Positions 10,778 through 22,575 of a stretch of 64,000 nucleotides of DNA are shown here, piece by piece; within the stretch, counting starts at the first letter, position 1; each line of letters starts with the position of its first letter. This DNA comes from Gonocerus acuteangulatus. Its lineage: Eukaryota; Arthropoda; Insecta; Hemiptera; Coreidae. Under the pieces are notes generated by a model. It saw only the letters and a list, made by a program, of their open reading frames with translations, was not told where the DNA came from and ran no database searches. The position numbers were made by a program, and so were the translations under genes. The stretch spans positions 77,828,960-77,892,959 of the forward strand of contig OX328128.1 of NCBI GenBank assembly GCA_946811695.1, written 5' to 3'.

Positions 10778-11761
10778 TAGCTTGATGGAGTGGTCACTGA
10801 AACAGCGGACCAGAAAAGCTTTGATCGTCGCCATCTAGCTGACCCAAGGCGAGATTCCCATCCTTCTTTACGGCTCTGACTTGGCTTCTTGTGACCTTTT
10901 TGTTTCCCTGGCCAAAAGGAAAACACTGAAAGTCTGTGGAGAACATCCAAGCTCGTGTTACACGGTTCCTAAGAACCATTTCAGGAGTGGCAGAATCGTC
11001 TCTGCGAGTGTATTCATGATCAAGGGGACTATTTTGGAGAATTTTAACAATTAGTACGAATAGGATTAATCCATTTATTCTACGCAAAAAAAACTTTCAT
11101 TTACTTTCAGAACACACTCTGTATATCATCCCCACTGTTAAAGTTTAAACACAAGTTCTTGAGTGGGGGCTTACTCCGGGCCCAAAATACTCTGACAATA
11201 TTTTTCCTTAGTTGAGAGCGACTTTAATTTTGTTTTTTACGGATTCGTGTTTATTCCATCAAAATACATCATAGAAAATAAAACAGAAAAAAATCAACGA
11301 GGAGGCCCCTAAACTTCACAATTACCAATGTCATAACTGGACAAGTTTATTTTGTATTTGAACAAATTATTTGGGTACACTGTGTACACTGCCCACTTTT
11401 TTGGGATGTGTGGGCTTTTAATATAAAGCTCCTGCTTAAAGTTTTTTTTTGTAATTATATAGGTAGCTATCTGAATACCCGTGCTTCGTCACAGCAGATA
11501 AGTAGTTATTTTATTGCATTAAATAATTTTTTATCAAAATTAACGCTACTATTTAATTTTGAGCAGTTTATTATATCACGGTTCCCATCATTATCACGGT
11601 AGATTTGACCTTTTGCTAGTGGAATACGTTCCCTTTAATAGAGTGATCTAAGATTCATAAGTACATAAGTCCAGCAGAAATTAGAAAAGATTGACAATGA
11701 AAGATGCATTTTTTCACATTCGTTACTTTGCATTTGTATCGACGATGTAATCAAAGTGTAA

Positions 11762-11838
11762 TGTTTCTTGACACTAGGGTGCTCCGGACCAGTGTCAAGA
11801 AACATATAATCTAGAGATAACTCGTTATCTATAGATTA
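11762..11838. repeat. Two adjacent hairpins
   Basis: TGTTTCTTGACACT (11762) pairs perfectly with AGTGTCAAGAAACA (11791). Directly after it, TAATCTAGAGATAAC (11807) pairs 14 of 15 with 11824-11838 across a two-base loop. Confidence 0.8.
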
Positions 11839-11849
11839 CCAGTAACAAG

Positions 11850-12965
11850 AGTTTGACCAATACAAGTTAAAATTTGTTGTCAATAATAAATGTACGGTAA
11901 AATTTAAAAAAGTGTTTCCAAGATGGCATTTGGAAAAATCCATTATATTTGCTAGTATTACCAAGAAGTGTTCTGACTGGGGATGCTGATGGGTGAGGAG
12001 GCTGTTCAAGGTCTGCCATCATTGTTGAAATGAACCGCAAATAAAAATAATATTACGAAATGGATACAGTATGGTAACAGCTGACCTGTTATCGTCCTAG
12101 CAACGCATGCTGTTTTTAAAACCAACTAAAAATTCAAACCCCTCTAAAAATACTTAAAAATTTGAATATTCAAAAAACCTTACTTAGCCAGTCTTTCCTA
12201 AAGGGAGTGTCCATGCAAAATAAAATTTCAAATTCTTCTGTCAAGTGGCTCAGCGATGATAGGTCAGTGAGTGAGTGGTATTTGACAAATATATAGTAGT
12301 TTTAATGTAAATGATTTATGTATAGATCTTACTCTACCACTTTTTTTGAGGAATGTGCTTAGCAATAGAGCTCCTGCATGGCGGCCTTTCTATTCTTGAA
12401 TGTTAAGTTCTTTTCTGAATGCATAAGAAGAGTATTGAGGAAGATTATTGCTGGACACTTGAGGGGAATTGTAGAGCACTCACTCGTATTTAAATGCAGA
12501 GGGTTCGCACGGACTCCATTCAGTGTAATATCCGACCATGTTAGCGCTGAAGTTGAGTGTATTTTCCTCCTTTAGCGCTGAAGGTATAGTCTTGTCTTCA
12601 CGGTTATGTCATGGAGTTAGACCGACTTGATGCATAAAAATGTAGTTGGTTCTATGCTAATCTTAAGGTCTAGATTACATTTGTTAGTATGATCTACTCC
12701 CTCCTGCCTTTTTTATTAGAGGTCTTCAATTCCTTATAGCTCTTGTTGGAAAACTTCTTGAATAGCGCTTCCTTTATTGACCCTATTTTAATGGGCACTT
12801 GCTCGTATAGAACTTTTCCGTCTTAGGGAATTTTTGTTGCTTTTCCATAACAGGAGTCGTGCGCAACCACTGGTCGAATAATAACACATTACCCTTCGAG
12901 ATGAAAAATAAATTTAATTGCTTCCTGAATATTAAAAAATTGGTTCTCATGACTCTGAAATCATC
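11850..12965. other. Intron 1, minor repeat fragment only
   Basis: A fragment at about 12345-12410 (GAATGTGCTTAGCAAT, GAGCTCCTGCATGGCGG) recurs near 24750, 54090 and 55890. Otherwise nothing recognised. Confidence 0.4.
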
Positions 12966-12997
<32 letters not shown>

Positions 12998-12998
12998 C
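12966..12998. repeat. Poly-T tract
   Basis: Uninterrupted run of more than 30 T. Confidence 0.95.
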
Positions 12999-13120
12999 TG
13001 AGGTCCAATATGCTTGAAATGGTAGTCAAGTGGATCTAATAGGCATTTTGGTAATAACAGCAATCTAGACGGAGGCGAATTCTGTCGACATCCTAAGATT
13101 TCATGTTCCTAAAGAAGAGG

Positions 13121-13126
<6 letters not shown>

Positions 13127-13168
<42 letters not shown>
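13127..13168. repeat. (TA)n microsatellite
   Basis: TA run of about 42 bp. Confidence 0.95.
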
Positions 13169-13175
<7 letters not shown>

Positions 13176-13946
13176 CTCTTTTTTTTTTGTCAAGAAAATC
13201 TATCCTCAATATTGGAAATAAAGCTGTCTAATTTAGCCACAGGGTGCACATCTTGGGTTTCATAGCCATCTAATGACACTGGGTCCATGTCAAATCAACA
13301 AGGGTCACAACCTGACCTTCTTGGATTTTGATCAAATTTGGTAGGTTGGTTACTCTAACAAAAAATAACCAAAAACAATTTTTTAAGATTGTTTATCTGT
13401 TTCCGTTTTTTTTAGTATTAATTTTCAAAGTATTGAAAAACCGCCTTTTTTTGGTCAACTGGAAAATGTTAATTGCTTGGTAGATTGAGTTATATTCTAG
13501 CTAGAACAGTCAGCATAGTCTCATTGTTTAGCTAATTAAATGGACTTTAATTTGATATACAACAAGACCAACTTATTACAAATTTCACTTTTCAAAAAAT
13601 AATTCGAAATTTGTACGTAACGGTTTTTGAAAAACTGTACCTTTAAAATTCTGAAAAAAAATATCTTTGAATCTTCAGTTCATTGACTACATATGCTGTT
13701 AGTTTCGTTATGGGATGGGAATGGGATCATATTATAACATAATTTTGACTTTATATTTATAATTGTCACTGTGTAGTTGGTAAAAATATGGTGAGTGATG
13801 GATATTTGTATTGTAAATTCAGCAATAAGCATCCCTGATCAAAATTTGAATTTTTTCAAACAGAACTAAAATTAAAGGGGAGATTTGAAAAAAAAAAAAA
13901 AAAAAAAATTACCGGAACCCCGAAATTACATTTCATTCCTTTAATT

Positions 13947-14070
13947 AAGACCCAACTTTACTCGAACTTCACTAAAAGTGAAGTTGAACTGGTACCTAAC
14001 TGATTTAGACACAGATCTAGTAGCCTTCAATGAAAAACTATGTGGTAGTTTTATTGCCTGTGAATATGAC
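13947..14070 (+). pseudogene. Coding remnant shared by both arms of the palindromic element
   Basis: Frame reads RPNFTRTSLKVKLNWYLTD, then VAFNEKLCGSFIACEYD and HWWLSCVLN. The other arm (about 14325-14448, minus) reads the same frame with conservative changes (SFTASKYDDQWRLACVLN). A (G/A)xFxAxxYDxxWxxAxVL pattern recalls the short C-terminal domain of some transposon-borne proteins (YDGxWxxGxV type). The two copies keep the frame while the bases differ, so it was probably coding. The family assignment is tentative. Confidence 0.4.
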
Positions 14071-14517
14071 GTCCATTGGTGGCTGTCATGTGTACTCAAC
14101 AAATTACACAGTTTAAATGTATTATCACAATAGCATCAAAATGGATGACAGTTTATAAATATTTTTTTTTTTTTTTTTCATGATCCCATTGCTTTATCAT
14201 AATAAAACCAACATCATTTGTAAGAATTTTCAAAACATTTTTTGAAAAATGAAATTTGTAATAGGGCCACTTTGTATATTAAATTATATTTCATACATCT
14301 CCTCATTTTTGTTGAGAACACATGCCAGCCTCCACTGGTCGTCATATTTACTGGCAGTAAAACTACCACATATTTTTTCATTAAAGGCTATTGGATCTGT
14401 GTCTAAATCAGTTAGGTACAAGTTCAACTTCACTTTTATTGAAGTTCGAGTAAAATTGGGTCTTAATTTTTTTCATAGTTAGAGGAATGAAAGTGTGCAA
14501 TTTCTGTTGTTGTTTTT

Positions 14518-14590
14518 TTTCCGGTGCATATACATCTAAGCCATTAGCGCCATCATCCAGGGTGCAGCAAGGAATTTTCCTCCAGGGGTC
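14518..14590 (-). repeat. Truncated SINE family A tail in the palindromic element
   Basis: TTTTCCGGTGCATATACATC, AAGCCATTAGCGCC and CAGGGTGCAGCAAGGAATTT equal the tail part of family A copies (compare 45419). The tRNA head is missing. About 48 bp of host sequence is duplicated on either side (14458-14506 and 14586-14634). Confidence 0.7.
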
Positions 14591-15217
14591 TTAATTTTTG
14601 TCTTAGTTCAAGGAATGAAAGGGTGTAATTTCTGGATTCCGGTAATTTGTGTTTTTTTCAAATCTCCCCTTTAATTTTAGTTCTGTTTGAAAAAATTCAA
14701 ATTTTGATCAGGGATGCTTATTGCTGAATTTACAATACAAATATCCATTACTCACCATATTTTTACCAACTACGCAGTGACAATTATAAAGTCAAAATTA
14801 TGTTATAATATGATCCTATTCCCATCCCATAATGAAACTAACAGCATATGTAGTCAATGAACTGAAGATTCAAATATATTTTTTTTTAAGAATTTTAAAA
14901 ATACAGTTTTTCAAAAACCGTTACGTACAATTTTTCGAATTTTTTGTTTGAAAAGTAAAATTTGTAATAAGTTGGTCTTGTTGTATATCAAATTAAAGTC
15001 CATTTAATTAGCTAAACAATGAGACTATGCTGATTGTTCTAGCTAGAATATAACTCAATCTACCAAGCAATTAACATTTTCCAGTTGACCAAAAAAAGGC
15101 GGTTTTTCAATACTTTGAAAATTAATACTAAAAAAAAACGGAAACAGATAAATTTTTGTAAAAAATTTTACCATTCAAGGAGCTGTTAGAGCTATTAGGA
15201 TTCCAAACGTCAAAAAA

Positions 15218-15376
15218 ATCTAAGATGGTCGGGTTGTAAACAGTACTTTCATTGGTTGAATTGACATGGAATCTAAGAGGGTCGGGTTGTAAACAGTACT
15301 TTCATTGGTTGAATTGACATGGAATCTAAGAGGGTCGGGTTGTAAACAGTACTTTCATTGGTTGAATTGACATGGA
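15218..15376. repeat. 53-bp tandem repeat, three copies
   Basis: Units start at 15218, 15271 and 15324 and read ATCTAAGA(T/G)GGTCGGGTT, then ACAGTACTTTCATTGGTTGA and ATTGACATGGA. Copies two and three are identical. The opposite end of the palindrome has one diverged inverted copy. Confidence 0.9.
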
Positions 15377-15389
15377 ATGGCCCCACTAT

Positions 15390-17440
15390 TAATTTATATT
15401 CTCTCTTATGTTAGCTCCGAGCACTGCCTGATTACCTCCTCGTAGAAAACATTGAACTATCTTCAATAAATCCTTCCTTAAGAAATCTATGAAGATGTTT
15501 TAGCCTCAAATGAGATGGCTGTAACTTAGCCTGCCTTGCAAGGTTTTTAATAGCATAAATATGCTTTAGCGGTGACTAAACTGGAAAAAAAACATTACAA
15601 AAAGGTGTCACAAAAAAGTGTCCGCTGGCGTTCGCGCATTCGCAATGGCATGCGCAGTGTCCATGTATGAAAAATAAGACTGTATGTTATACACAGTACA
15701 TTACATAGGTTTGTCGGCATATTTCTGTTCCTAAATTTTAGCAGAAGGCTCTAAACGAAATAATTTTTTCCCCATCTCTAACAATATAAAACGTCTAGTT
15801 TCAATTGTCGAGAGGACAGCTGTATCTTCCCAGTGGTCCTTGATTTATACCATATTATATATACCAATAGTAGGCAAATAGTGTTAAATGACCTTCTCTT
15901 TACAAAAAAAATAAATAGATTGTCATGTTCTTGTTTTTCTAACTCTCATATATCTGCGAATGGACAGTTTAATTCCCTCTTATTTAGCTCAAATTGGGGT
16001 AAGGGAGGGGTTATTAAGTTTGTACTTACAAAAGAATTTCTGAACAATGCCTTCATTGATTCTCTCTGTTGTATGGAAAAAATTACCCCCATTAATATTT
16101 GTAATGTACATATGGTGTTCCCTTTAGAATATATGGTTGGTGATTCATTCCCAGACCGATCGACATGAGGAAGGTTGTAAATCCAATAGGATAAGTTAGT
16201 AATAATGGATGTCGAAGATAGTATATCCTCTACAGGAGATAGCTGCTCTCAACCTCTAGTCTGCTTAGGATAAGATTAATCCTCTTCTCTCTCTCTCCTA
16301 GTCTAATGGTGTAGACCTCGTTCAGAACTGGCCTCCTTTCTACCACACATTAGTCTGAATACCTCAGGCATTGATCAACTCCGTTTGCAAGTAAATATCC
16401 AACTACCTGAGCCATACTTCAAAATATAACGCTTTTCCAATTATTGGGGTTAATTAGCCAATGCCTGAGGGGTCATGTATGTGTGTATACACATACATAA
16501 TGGTTTTATCTTCTCAGATTGGAGTGGAAAATGGTTCCGCTTGCATGTACACATAATATTTGAATTAATTTTTAACCGAGATGGTTGGCCATTTATTGCC
16601 GTTACTTTAACATAATCATCTCCTACATGAAAGATAAGATATCTTACACAAACTTTGATAACAGGAAATTAAAACAGACTTGAGTAAAGGCTTAACTCTA
16701 TCACTTGCATCTATCAATAGCAAGCTATTCATTGGCCAATCAATTATACACCAGGGATTCTTATATCGACTGTGGCCTCAGGGATGGTTGGTTTCTCGTT
16801 TATTCTCTACTTCTTGTTACTCAGTATGCCAAGCTACTCCTACTGTGTATTATAAGAAAAAATAAATAAATGATTATATTATATTTGTCTAAATTCTGAG
16901 AATATAAGGCAATAAGTTGAGAGAACCACACCCAGCGTAAAACTGTTAAGTTTTGTTGGAACTGTAACGCAAGAAAAATGGCTTCTAGGAGCAGTCTGGC
17001 TAAACTCCACTTAGTGTTGCCCCTTCTTCTTCAACAGAAATTAAGAAAATGTATATTCACAGAATACAAAACCTGTTTCATTAAACAGTTATATATGTGC
17101 TCATAGTTAGTATAAAAAAAACAAAAATAAATTATAAACAAATATTAAAATATAATAACTTAAAAACAATTAAAGAATAGGAGAAAAAAATCTTCCTACA
17201 GGATTACTCGAAGTCGGAACCATGCAGTTATCGGCAACCAGGCATGAGAAACTAGTAGTGGAGGGGATAGGATATTTTCCTTTGGGCTTCACTTGTCAAA
17301 CTATTGACAATATGCCACAGATGGTAGATGATGTTCCATTACGGCCCATCTTTGTGAACATCTCTTTTTTCAAAAATTACAATTTCTGACAATTCACTCT
17401 TCTGTAACTGTTCGGGTTCACAGTTTCGAACCCTTGACCT
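15390..17440. other. Intron 1, no feature recognised
   Basis: No coding remnant, tandem array or pairable repeat seen; a 111-codon open frame at 15833-16168 has no recognisable content. Confidence 0.4.
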
Positions 17441-17451
17441 CCGAACTGTGA

Positions 17452-17556
17452 GACCTAGACGATTTCGACCTAGCCTATGATCAAGACCTACCTATCAGCA
17501 TTTGTCAAACGGTGTGGATTTGTATTAGGAACCAACAGACAGACATCTGAATTTTA

Positions 17557-17622
<66 letters not shown>
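17452..17622 (+). repeat. Retroposon 3' tail with (GT)n(TA)n
   Basis: GTCAAACGGTGTGGATTTGT, AGGAACCAACAGACAGACAT and then GT and TA repeats (17559-17622). The same phrase occurs at 36600. It resembles the 3' ends of RTE-type LINEs or their SINEs in arthropods (memory). Confidence 0.55.
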
Positions 17623-17626
<4 letters not shown>

Positions 17627-18618
17627 TATACTTATCACTGCACAGGATGATAGTAAGCCATGTTTGGTTCTTCCCACATGAAGAGATCTTATTTTAATTT
17701 TTTATATATTTGCGGAGAAGTCATATAAGTCTAAAACTTGTCTCGGCAGAAGAAGTATTATCTATTTCGATTATTGTAGTCCTTCATATTCAAAAGATAA
17801 GTCATGTAAATGATTGTAGATAACGAAAAATAGATTATATACAATTAGATGGTGGACTGTGACTTGCTTGCCTTGTGGAGAAGCAGGTCCCCGACAGCCA
17901 TGATTGATGACGCCCCGGAGCCCAATATCGGGTTATAGACCGTTTTCAAGATAGATGGACCTAAATTCAAAGAGGAATCTCTTCTTCTCCTCATATCTCC
18001 TACATTAGCAACCTTCCTCGGCTGCTGCATTTTCTATTTCCACCCGTATTACAAAATCTCCTTCAAATTTTGCATTTCCTAGAGAATTATTTGTTGTCAA
18101 CACATTCCAACTAAAAGAAGCTAGCACAATCTTGTTGCTTTATATGCTGAAGTGCAAGTACTTCCATTAGAACTCTCAATGATTACTCAGAACTATAGGC
18201 AACCATCTGGCACTATTTTCTAAGACTAAAGAAGGCATTTTAGGTTTTAGAATCTGGAGGCGGACTAACGAGGGATTCGCTAATTGCAGGCCTTCTAACG
18301 ATCCGGAGGCTCTTAATTGGACTGAAGTATATCAGGAGGTTGGGCTTTGTAATTATTAGGCCGAGGGTTGGCACTCGCCGGAGCGTAAAGTCTTGGATCG
18401 CTCCGAGGCACGAGATAAAGAACGAGACACCACTTGTCAACCATCTGCAGTTTCAGTCGTTTAGGGTAGCGGGGTTCTCTCTAACGAGCTACCTCCCTAA
18501 GCAAGGCATAATTGGGGGAATACATTTATTATATGTTCAGGAATAAAACTCCTTTTAGGTTCGTTTCTGCTGGGGCATCACCCGAGTAGTAGGATGTGGT
18601 GTTATTATATATACTAGT

Positions 18619-18805
18619 GTGTGTGTGTTTAACGGCGTATCAACATTAAGGCTATTAACGCCGGGTTGTGTACAGGTTGCCGCCCTTTTCTATAATGCCA
18701 ACAGCACGTCGTCGAGCACCCATTAAGGTTCTGACCACGCCCGACGTTGCTTAACTTCGGTGATCTACGGGAACCGGTGCATTCAACGTGGCTATGGCCG
18801 TTGGT
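18619..18805 (-). mobile_element. 5S rRNA-derived SINE
   Basis: The minus strand has CACGTTGAATGCACCGGTTC, GATCACCGAAGTTAAGCAAC and GTCGGGCGTGGTCAGAAC, the A-box to C-box region of 5S rRNA, followed by a non-5S tail ending GCGTTAATAGCC. It is flanked by TATATRTACTAGT (18606-18618 and 18806-18818), a 13-bp target duplication with one mismatch. The unrelated tail and the duplication rule out a 5S gene. Confidence 0.88.
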
Positions 18806-19239
18806 TATATGTACTAGTAAATACCTAAAAAAGAACATCGTGCGCAGTAAAAATATATTTGGAGGGCTCATTAATAAAACAAACATAATGACAGCAGACC
18901 AAGAAAACTGCGTTTATTTTAAATAATTCTCGAACTTTTTTTTAATAAACGGATACCAAATAACCGTGACAGAAGTATTGGCCGCGCATGGCGAGAAATA
19001 CATGACGGATCAAAGGTACATGAGATGGCGTTACCTGGTCTAATGTTTTGCTTACCTCGTCTAATTATTGGCCCTCTACTCCAAAGCTTGATAAGTGTAA
19101 ATAGATTTGTCGTCTCTAAGCGAAACGCAACAAGGCCAGTACTTGAGGTTCGATCGGAATGTGTAATTTGTAGTGTATTCATGTATCATCATGGTACATG
19201 AAGGTTTTCCTTTGTAAACTTGATAGATTTCCTACAAAC

Positions 19240-19416
19240 GGGGTCCCCGTGGTCTAGTGGCTAGCGCCTTAGATTCATAAGCGGGAGATGGTGGGTTCGA
19301 TCCCCACCGGCGGCAGGAATTTTCTCATCTCAGGGCTCGTCTAGAAAATTCCTCGCTGCATCCTGGATGTCGGCGCTCATAACCCAGATTTGTCGATGCG
19401 CCGTTAAAAAAAAAAT
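19240..19416 (+). mobile_element. tRNA-derived SINE family A, full length
   Basis: The head GTCCCCGTGGTCTAGTGGCT, then GGGTTCGATCCCCACCGG, has A and B boxes of a tRNA, closest to tRNA-Glu as I recall it. The body is AGGAATTTTCTCATCTCAG and CATCCTGGATGTCGGCGCTC, ending GTCGATGCGCCGTT and poly-A. No clear target duplication is seen for this copy. Confidence 0.85.
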
Positions 19417-19584
19417 AACTGCCTCGCATTTGTAGTGAGCCCCGCTCGAGGCTAATATCTCTCGGAAATGTGGTTCTTATCCTTGCGGTTTCGCCAATCC
19501 GGCAGGACCGCGCGGACTCGTGTATTCCACCAGATGAGTTATTTGCTACATTAATATTCAGGCCGTTGTCTCAGTGACAGTCTT

Positions 19585-19757
19585 TGAATGCCCGATGATG
19601 ATAAACATATCAGCTAGGGAGACCTCGGTACTCCCTACCCTCTTCAATATACACAGCAACTACACTTCACAATAACCCTGACACTCTACGAGGGTAGGGC
19701 ACCGCAGGGGCTGCCCTTTGTGCTTAGAGATTATGAGATCTGAGGGCATTCGCCATT
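19585..19757. repeat. Dispersed repeat C, copy 1
   Basis: From GCCCGATGATGATAAACATA through GAGACCTCGGTACTCCCTAC and CTCTACGAGGGTAGGGCACC to GATCTGAGGGCATT. Nearly identical over about 170 bp to copies at 32738 and 45166. Both ends show AATGCCC/GGGCATT in this copy. Unclassified. Confidence 0.85.
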
Positions 19758-21340
19758 AACGGTAGGTATACTAGTTCTCATCGGATCCTGTGCTGAAGGG
19801 GTTTTCGCGTGAATTTCGCCAAAAAAGATGGCCTTAAACCCCAAATTACGGCGTATAGCGTCACCCCTCACAGTGCTATTACTGCCTCCTCGTCCTTGTC
19901 TCAATCTAACGGTTCTTTTCTTGTCTAAATATTTTTGTTAATCTCTACAGATGTCCTAGATGGGAATTTGGAATATGTCTTGAGGAATTTTGAAATTTAT
20001 TGTTTTTGTACCGTTAAGATAGTGTTACTTGGTTGGCTACTTGCTCTGGCCGTTACCTAACTATTTGTACCTTTCTGTTCATTCACTTGTTTGCATTCAG
20101 TGTGAAACAACTCACATTGGAGCAGTCTTTAGTCCTTATTTAGTATCTTTAAATTTCAGTTAGTAGTTATTTCAAATGAATGTTTTAGGGGGGATTTTCA
20201 AGGTCTAATCGGACTTGGTGTGAATAAATGTTTCGAAGAGTGTGATTTAAAATGTAATTATTATAACATAATGAACAAAGTGAATAAAATTATAAAAATA
20301 TTATTCACAACGAGAGAAATAGGGAGGAATCCGAATAGATGAAGTACGCCAAAAGCTCCTCTCGTATGTAAAACCATGAGGCACTTGTCGCTTGTGAGAT
20401 GTAACAGCCTAAAGTGTGCTTTTGTTTTGAAGTATTTTTGGTTCCAAATTCATCAAAATAAGACCATTTTAAACTAGCTGTATTTCCGTACCTATATGGT
20501 ATCTAAAGTGGACATTTATTTCTTCTAGGCGCCTGTGGATTGCGTCCATAAGAGAGCTTCCTATCCCCGCGCTAATTGAACGAGGAAACGCGCTGAAAAT
20601 TAAATTGCAAATGTTCACTGTCAAAATTAATAACATTTTATACTGCTATACACAATATATAAAACACTAATATATAAGGAAGCCAAACCTTTTGAATCTG
20701 AATCACTGGGTTTTCCAATCTACTTCCCATGTACGTAATTATCATGTCAAAGAGTGTTATAGAAAATGAAAGAAAGTTTCGAATGGTCACCATCCTCACC
20801 TCAGAATATTCCATTAACAAATATATATATTGATTTATCAGCAGGTGGCTAGGGTAGAGTTTGTGCTTAGCATTTAAATGAATAACCTAGAACCCAGGTG
20901 TTGACGGAGGGTCAGGACTCTGCCAGTCTAATTATAAGGTATTTAAGAAAGTGGAAGAGGGCACCCTTCCGAGGAAATTTGGACTAACTCCCAAATCCAT
21001 TTAAGCTGCCATAATTCCCAGGTACTCATGGAAGCCCGCCAAAACCAATCCCCTTACCTTCTTCTAAACTCTGTCCGAGCAGAAAATGAATTACTTATCT
21101 CGAGACTTGCCAGTTTATCCTTTCTTCTTATCCTCTAATCGTCTAGCTTCTTAGAGCCGCTGGGACCTTGTCGATCCTATTCGTATTTCTGGAGGCAACT
21201 GTACAACGTTTGTTCTTGTCTTAATGTTTCGCTTCATCTTCTGTTTCGACAAATCAATTTCTTTTTACATATTGAGGTATTCTTGGGAACTTATGAACTT
21301 CAGGGGTTGCCGAAATCTTACATCCGTCCCAAAGACTTCC
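19758..21340. other. Intron 1, fragments only
   Basis: A GCGTGAATTTCGCCAAAAA fragment of the (TA)-centred family lies at about 19806, and TTCATCAAAATAAGACCAT at about 20449. Nothing else recognised. Confidence 0.4.
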
Positions 21341-21683
21341 TATTTTGACGGAACTAAATATACTTTATCGCAAACAAAAGATCAAGCTCGTTAACCATCG
21401 GAATCCGCCTATCCTGGGAAATTCACGCGAAAAAAATCGTAGATTTACGGCATTGCCTTTAACAGCTAGCTACTCGTATTTTCCTGTGCGTTGCAGAGCG
21501 TCAATCTCGCTTTTCATCGAGATGAATCAGAGTATTAACTTTTTTTTCCCGTGCTTTCCGAATGATGTAGGGATAAGAACGGAAACGCGCTGAGATTTCG
21601 TAGTTCCCGTGGGTCAGACATTTATCATTTTGACAAACTAATTTCTTTTAGACGTTTTCGATTTGAGGAAAACAGTGGGAATC

Positions 21684-21843
21684 TGCTGGATTCATAAGCG
21701 GTAGATAATGGATTCGATCCCCACCGGCGACAGGAATTTTCTCATCTCAGGGCTCGCTGAGAAAATTCCTGGCTGCAACCTGGAGGCCGGCACTAATGGC
21801 CAAAAGCTTTGTCGATGCGCCGTAAAAAAAAAATAATAAAAAC
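21684..21843 (+). mobile_element. SINE family A, 5'-truncated, with target duplication
   Basis: Starts within the tRNA part (GGATTCATAAGCGG, then GATTCGATCCCCACCGGCG) and ends GTCGATGCGCCGT plus poly-A. CAGTGGGAATC flanks it at 21673-21683 and 21844-21854. Loss of the A box means it could not be transcribed from its own promoter. Confidence 0.82.
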
Positions 21844-22053
21844 CAGTGGGAATCGAACCCTCGATCATAGGCACGAATGTTATTGTTTTATATAATTGGT
21901 ATAACACTATAAAGTTTCATTCTAGTAGTTGCCAAAAAGTTATAATCAAATTCTGTTTTTTTGCGCCTTGCTAAAGAACATATGCTCCGGATATGCGGTG
22001 CTCTTGTACACTGTAACAAGTGTTTGCCAATTATTTTTTTTTTTTTGTGTGTG

Positions 22054-22184
22054 TTTTAGTGCGTTTCCTCCCTCCCTCCATAGGGAGGAACCTCGCTTAT
22101 AAGGTTGACATCATAAAACAATCCGGAAGTGCAGACTAGAAAAGTTTACGTTTCAGAACCCCTAGAGAACGAAAATAAACGTGG

Positions 22185-22231
<47 letters not shown>

Positions 22232-22290
22232 CTGTTCGCGCTTTCCTGGCCTCAATAATGGTCCGATTTTGATGAAATTAATTCGTCTAA
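22054..22290 (-). mobile_element. (TA)-centred repeat family, full copy
   Basis: Inverted relative to the copy at 50795: TTTCCTCCCTCCCTCCATAG, GCTTATAAGGTTGACAT, TTTCAGAACCCCTAGAGAAC, then (TA)n at 22190-22227, then TTTGTCTGTTCGCGCTTTCC and GGTCCGATTTTGATGAAATT. The TA tract is in the same place in both copies, so it belongs to the element. Confidence 0.8.
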
Positions 22291-22369
22291 TTTGAAAAAA
22301 AAAAATTTTTTAATTGGAATTAAGGGTGCATTCAACCGTGGGAGGTCATGGGCACCTTGACCAAGAGGA

Positions 22370-22575
22370 TCTTGATAAGCGGAAGGTCACCAATCGAAAG
22401 CTTACTAAATGCTCTACAAAAAAAGGTTCTGAAGAAAGTTTTGATTAAGCGATGCCAATCGAAGAAATAAGTGCAAAAAACTTAGAAGTTTGATAAACGA
22501 TAATTGATTTCGTTTATTTGAACGGCTCTTTTTGTCTGTTTTTATTTCTTGGTATTTTTTTATTGCTTCTAGTAG
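22370..22575. repeat. Dispersed repeat, inverted match to 50285-50480
   Basis: AGCTTACTAAATGCTCTACA, AAGGTTCTGAAGAAAGTTTT and TTTTTATTTCTTG recur as complements at 50380-50450. Confidence 0.65.

Larger units (their letters stand above)
13285..15385. mobile_element. Two-kb palindromic (foldback) element
   Basis: The arm at about 13285-14103 is the reverse complement of about 14307-15385, sharing long stretches such as GAAAATGTTAATTGCTTGGT and TGGTAAAAATATGGTGAGTG with their complements. A roughly 200-bp unmatched centre contains poly-T. The inner arm sequence is open in one frame in both copies (see 13947-14070). I cannot name the superfamily. The outer edges carry one copy (left) or three copies (right) of a 53-bp unit. 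The right arm also holds a truncated SINE tail. Confidence 0.85.

Noticed and set aside
19241..19313. A functional tRNA gene
   Set aside because: A and B boxes are present, but the sequence runs into a shared SINE body and poly-A tail and recurs as truncated copies with target duplications.
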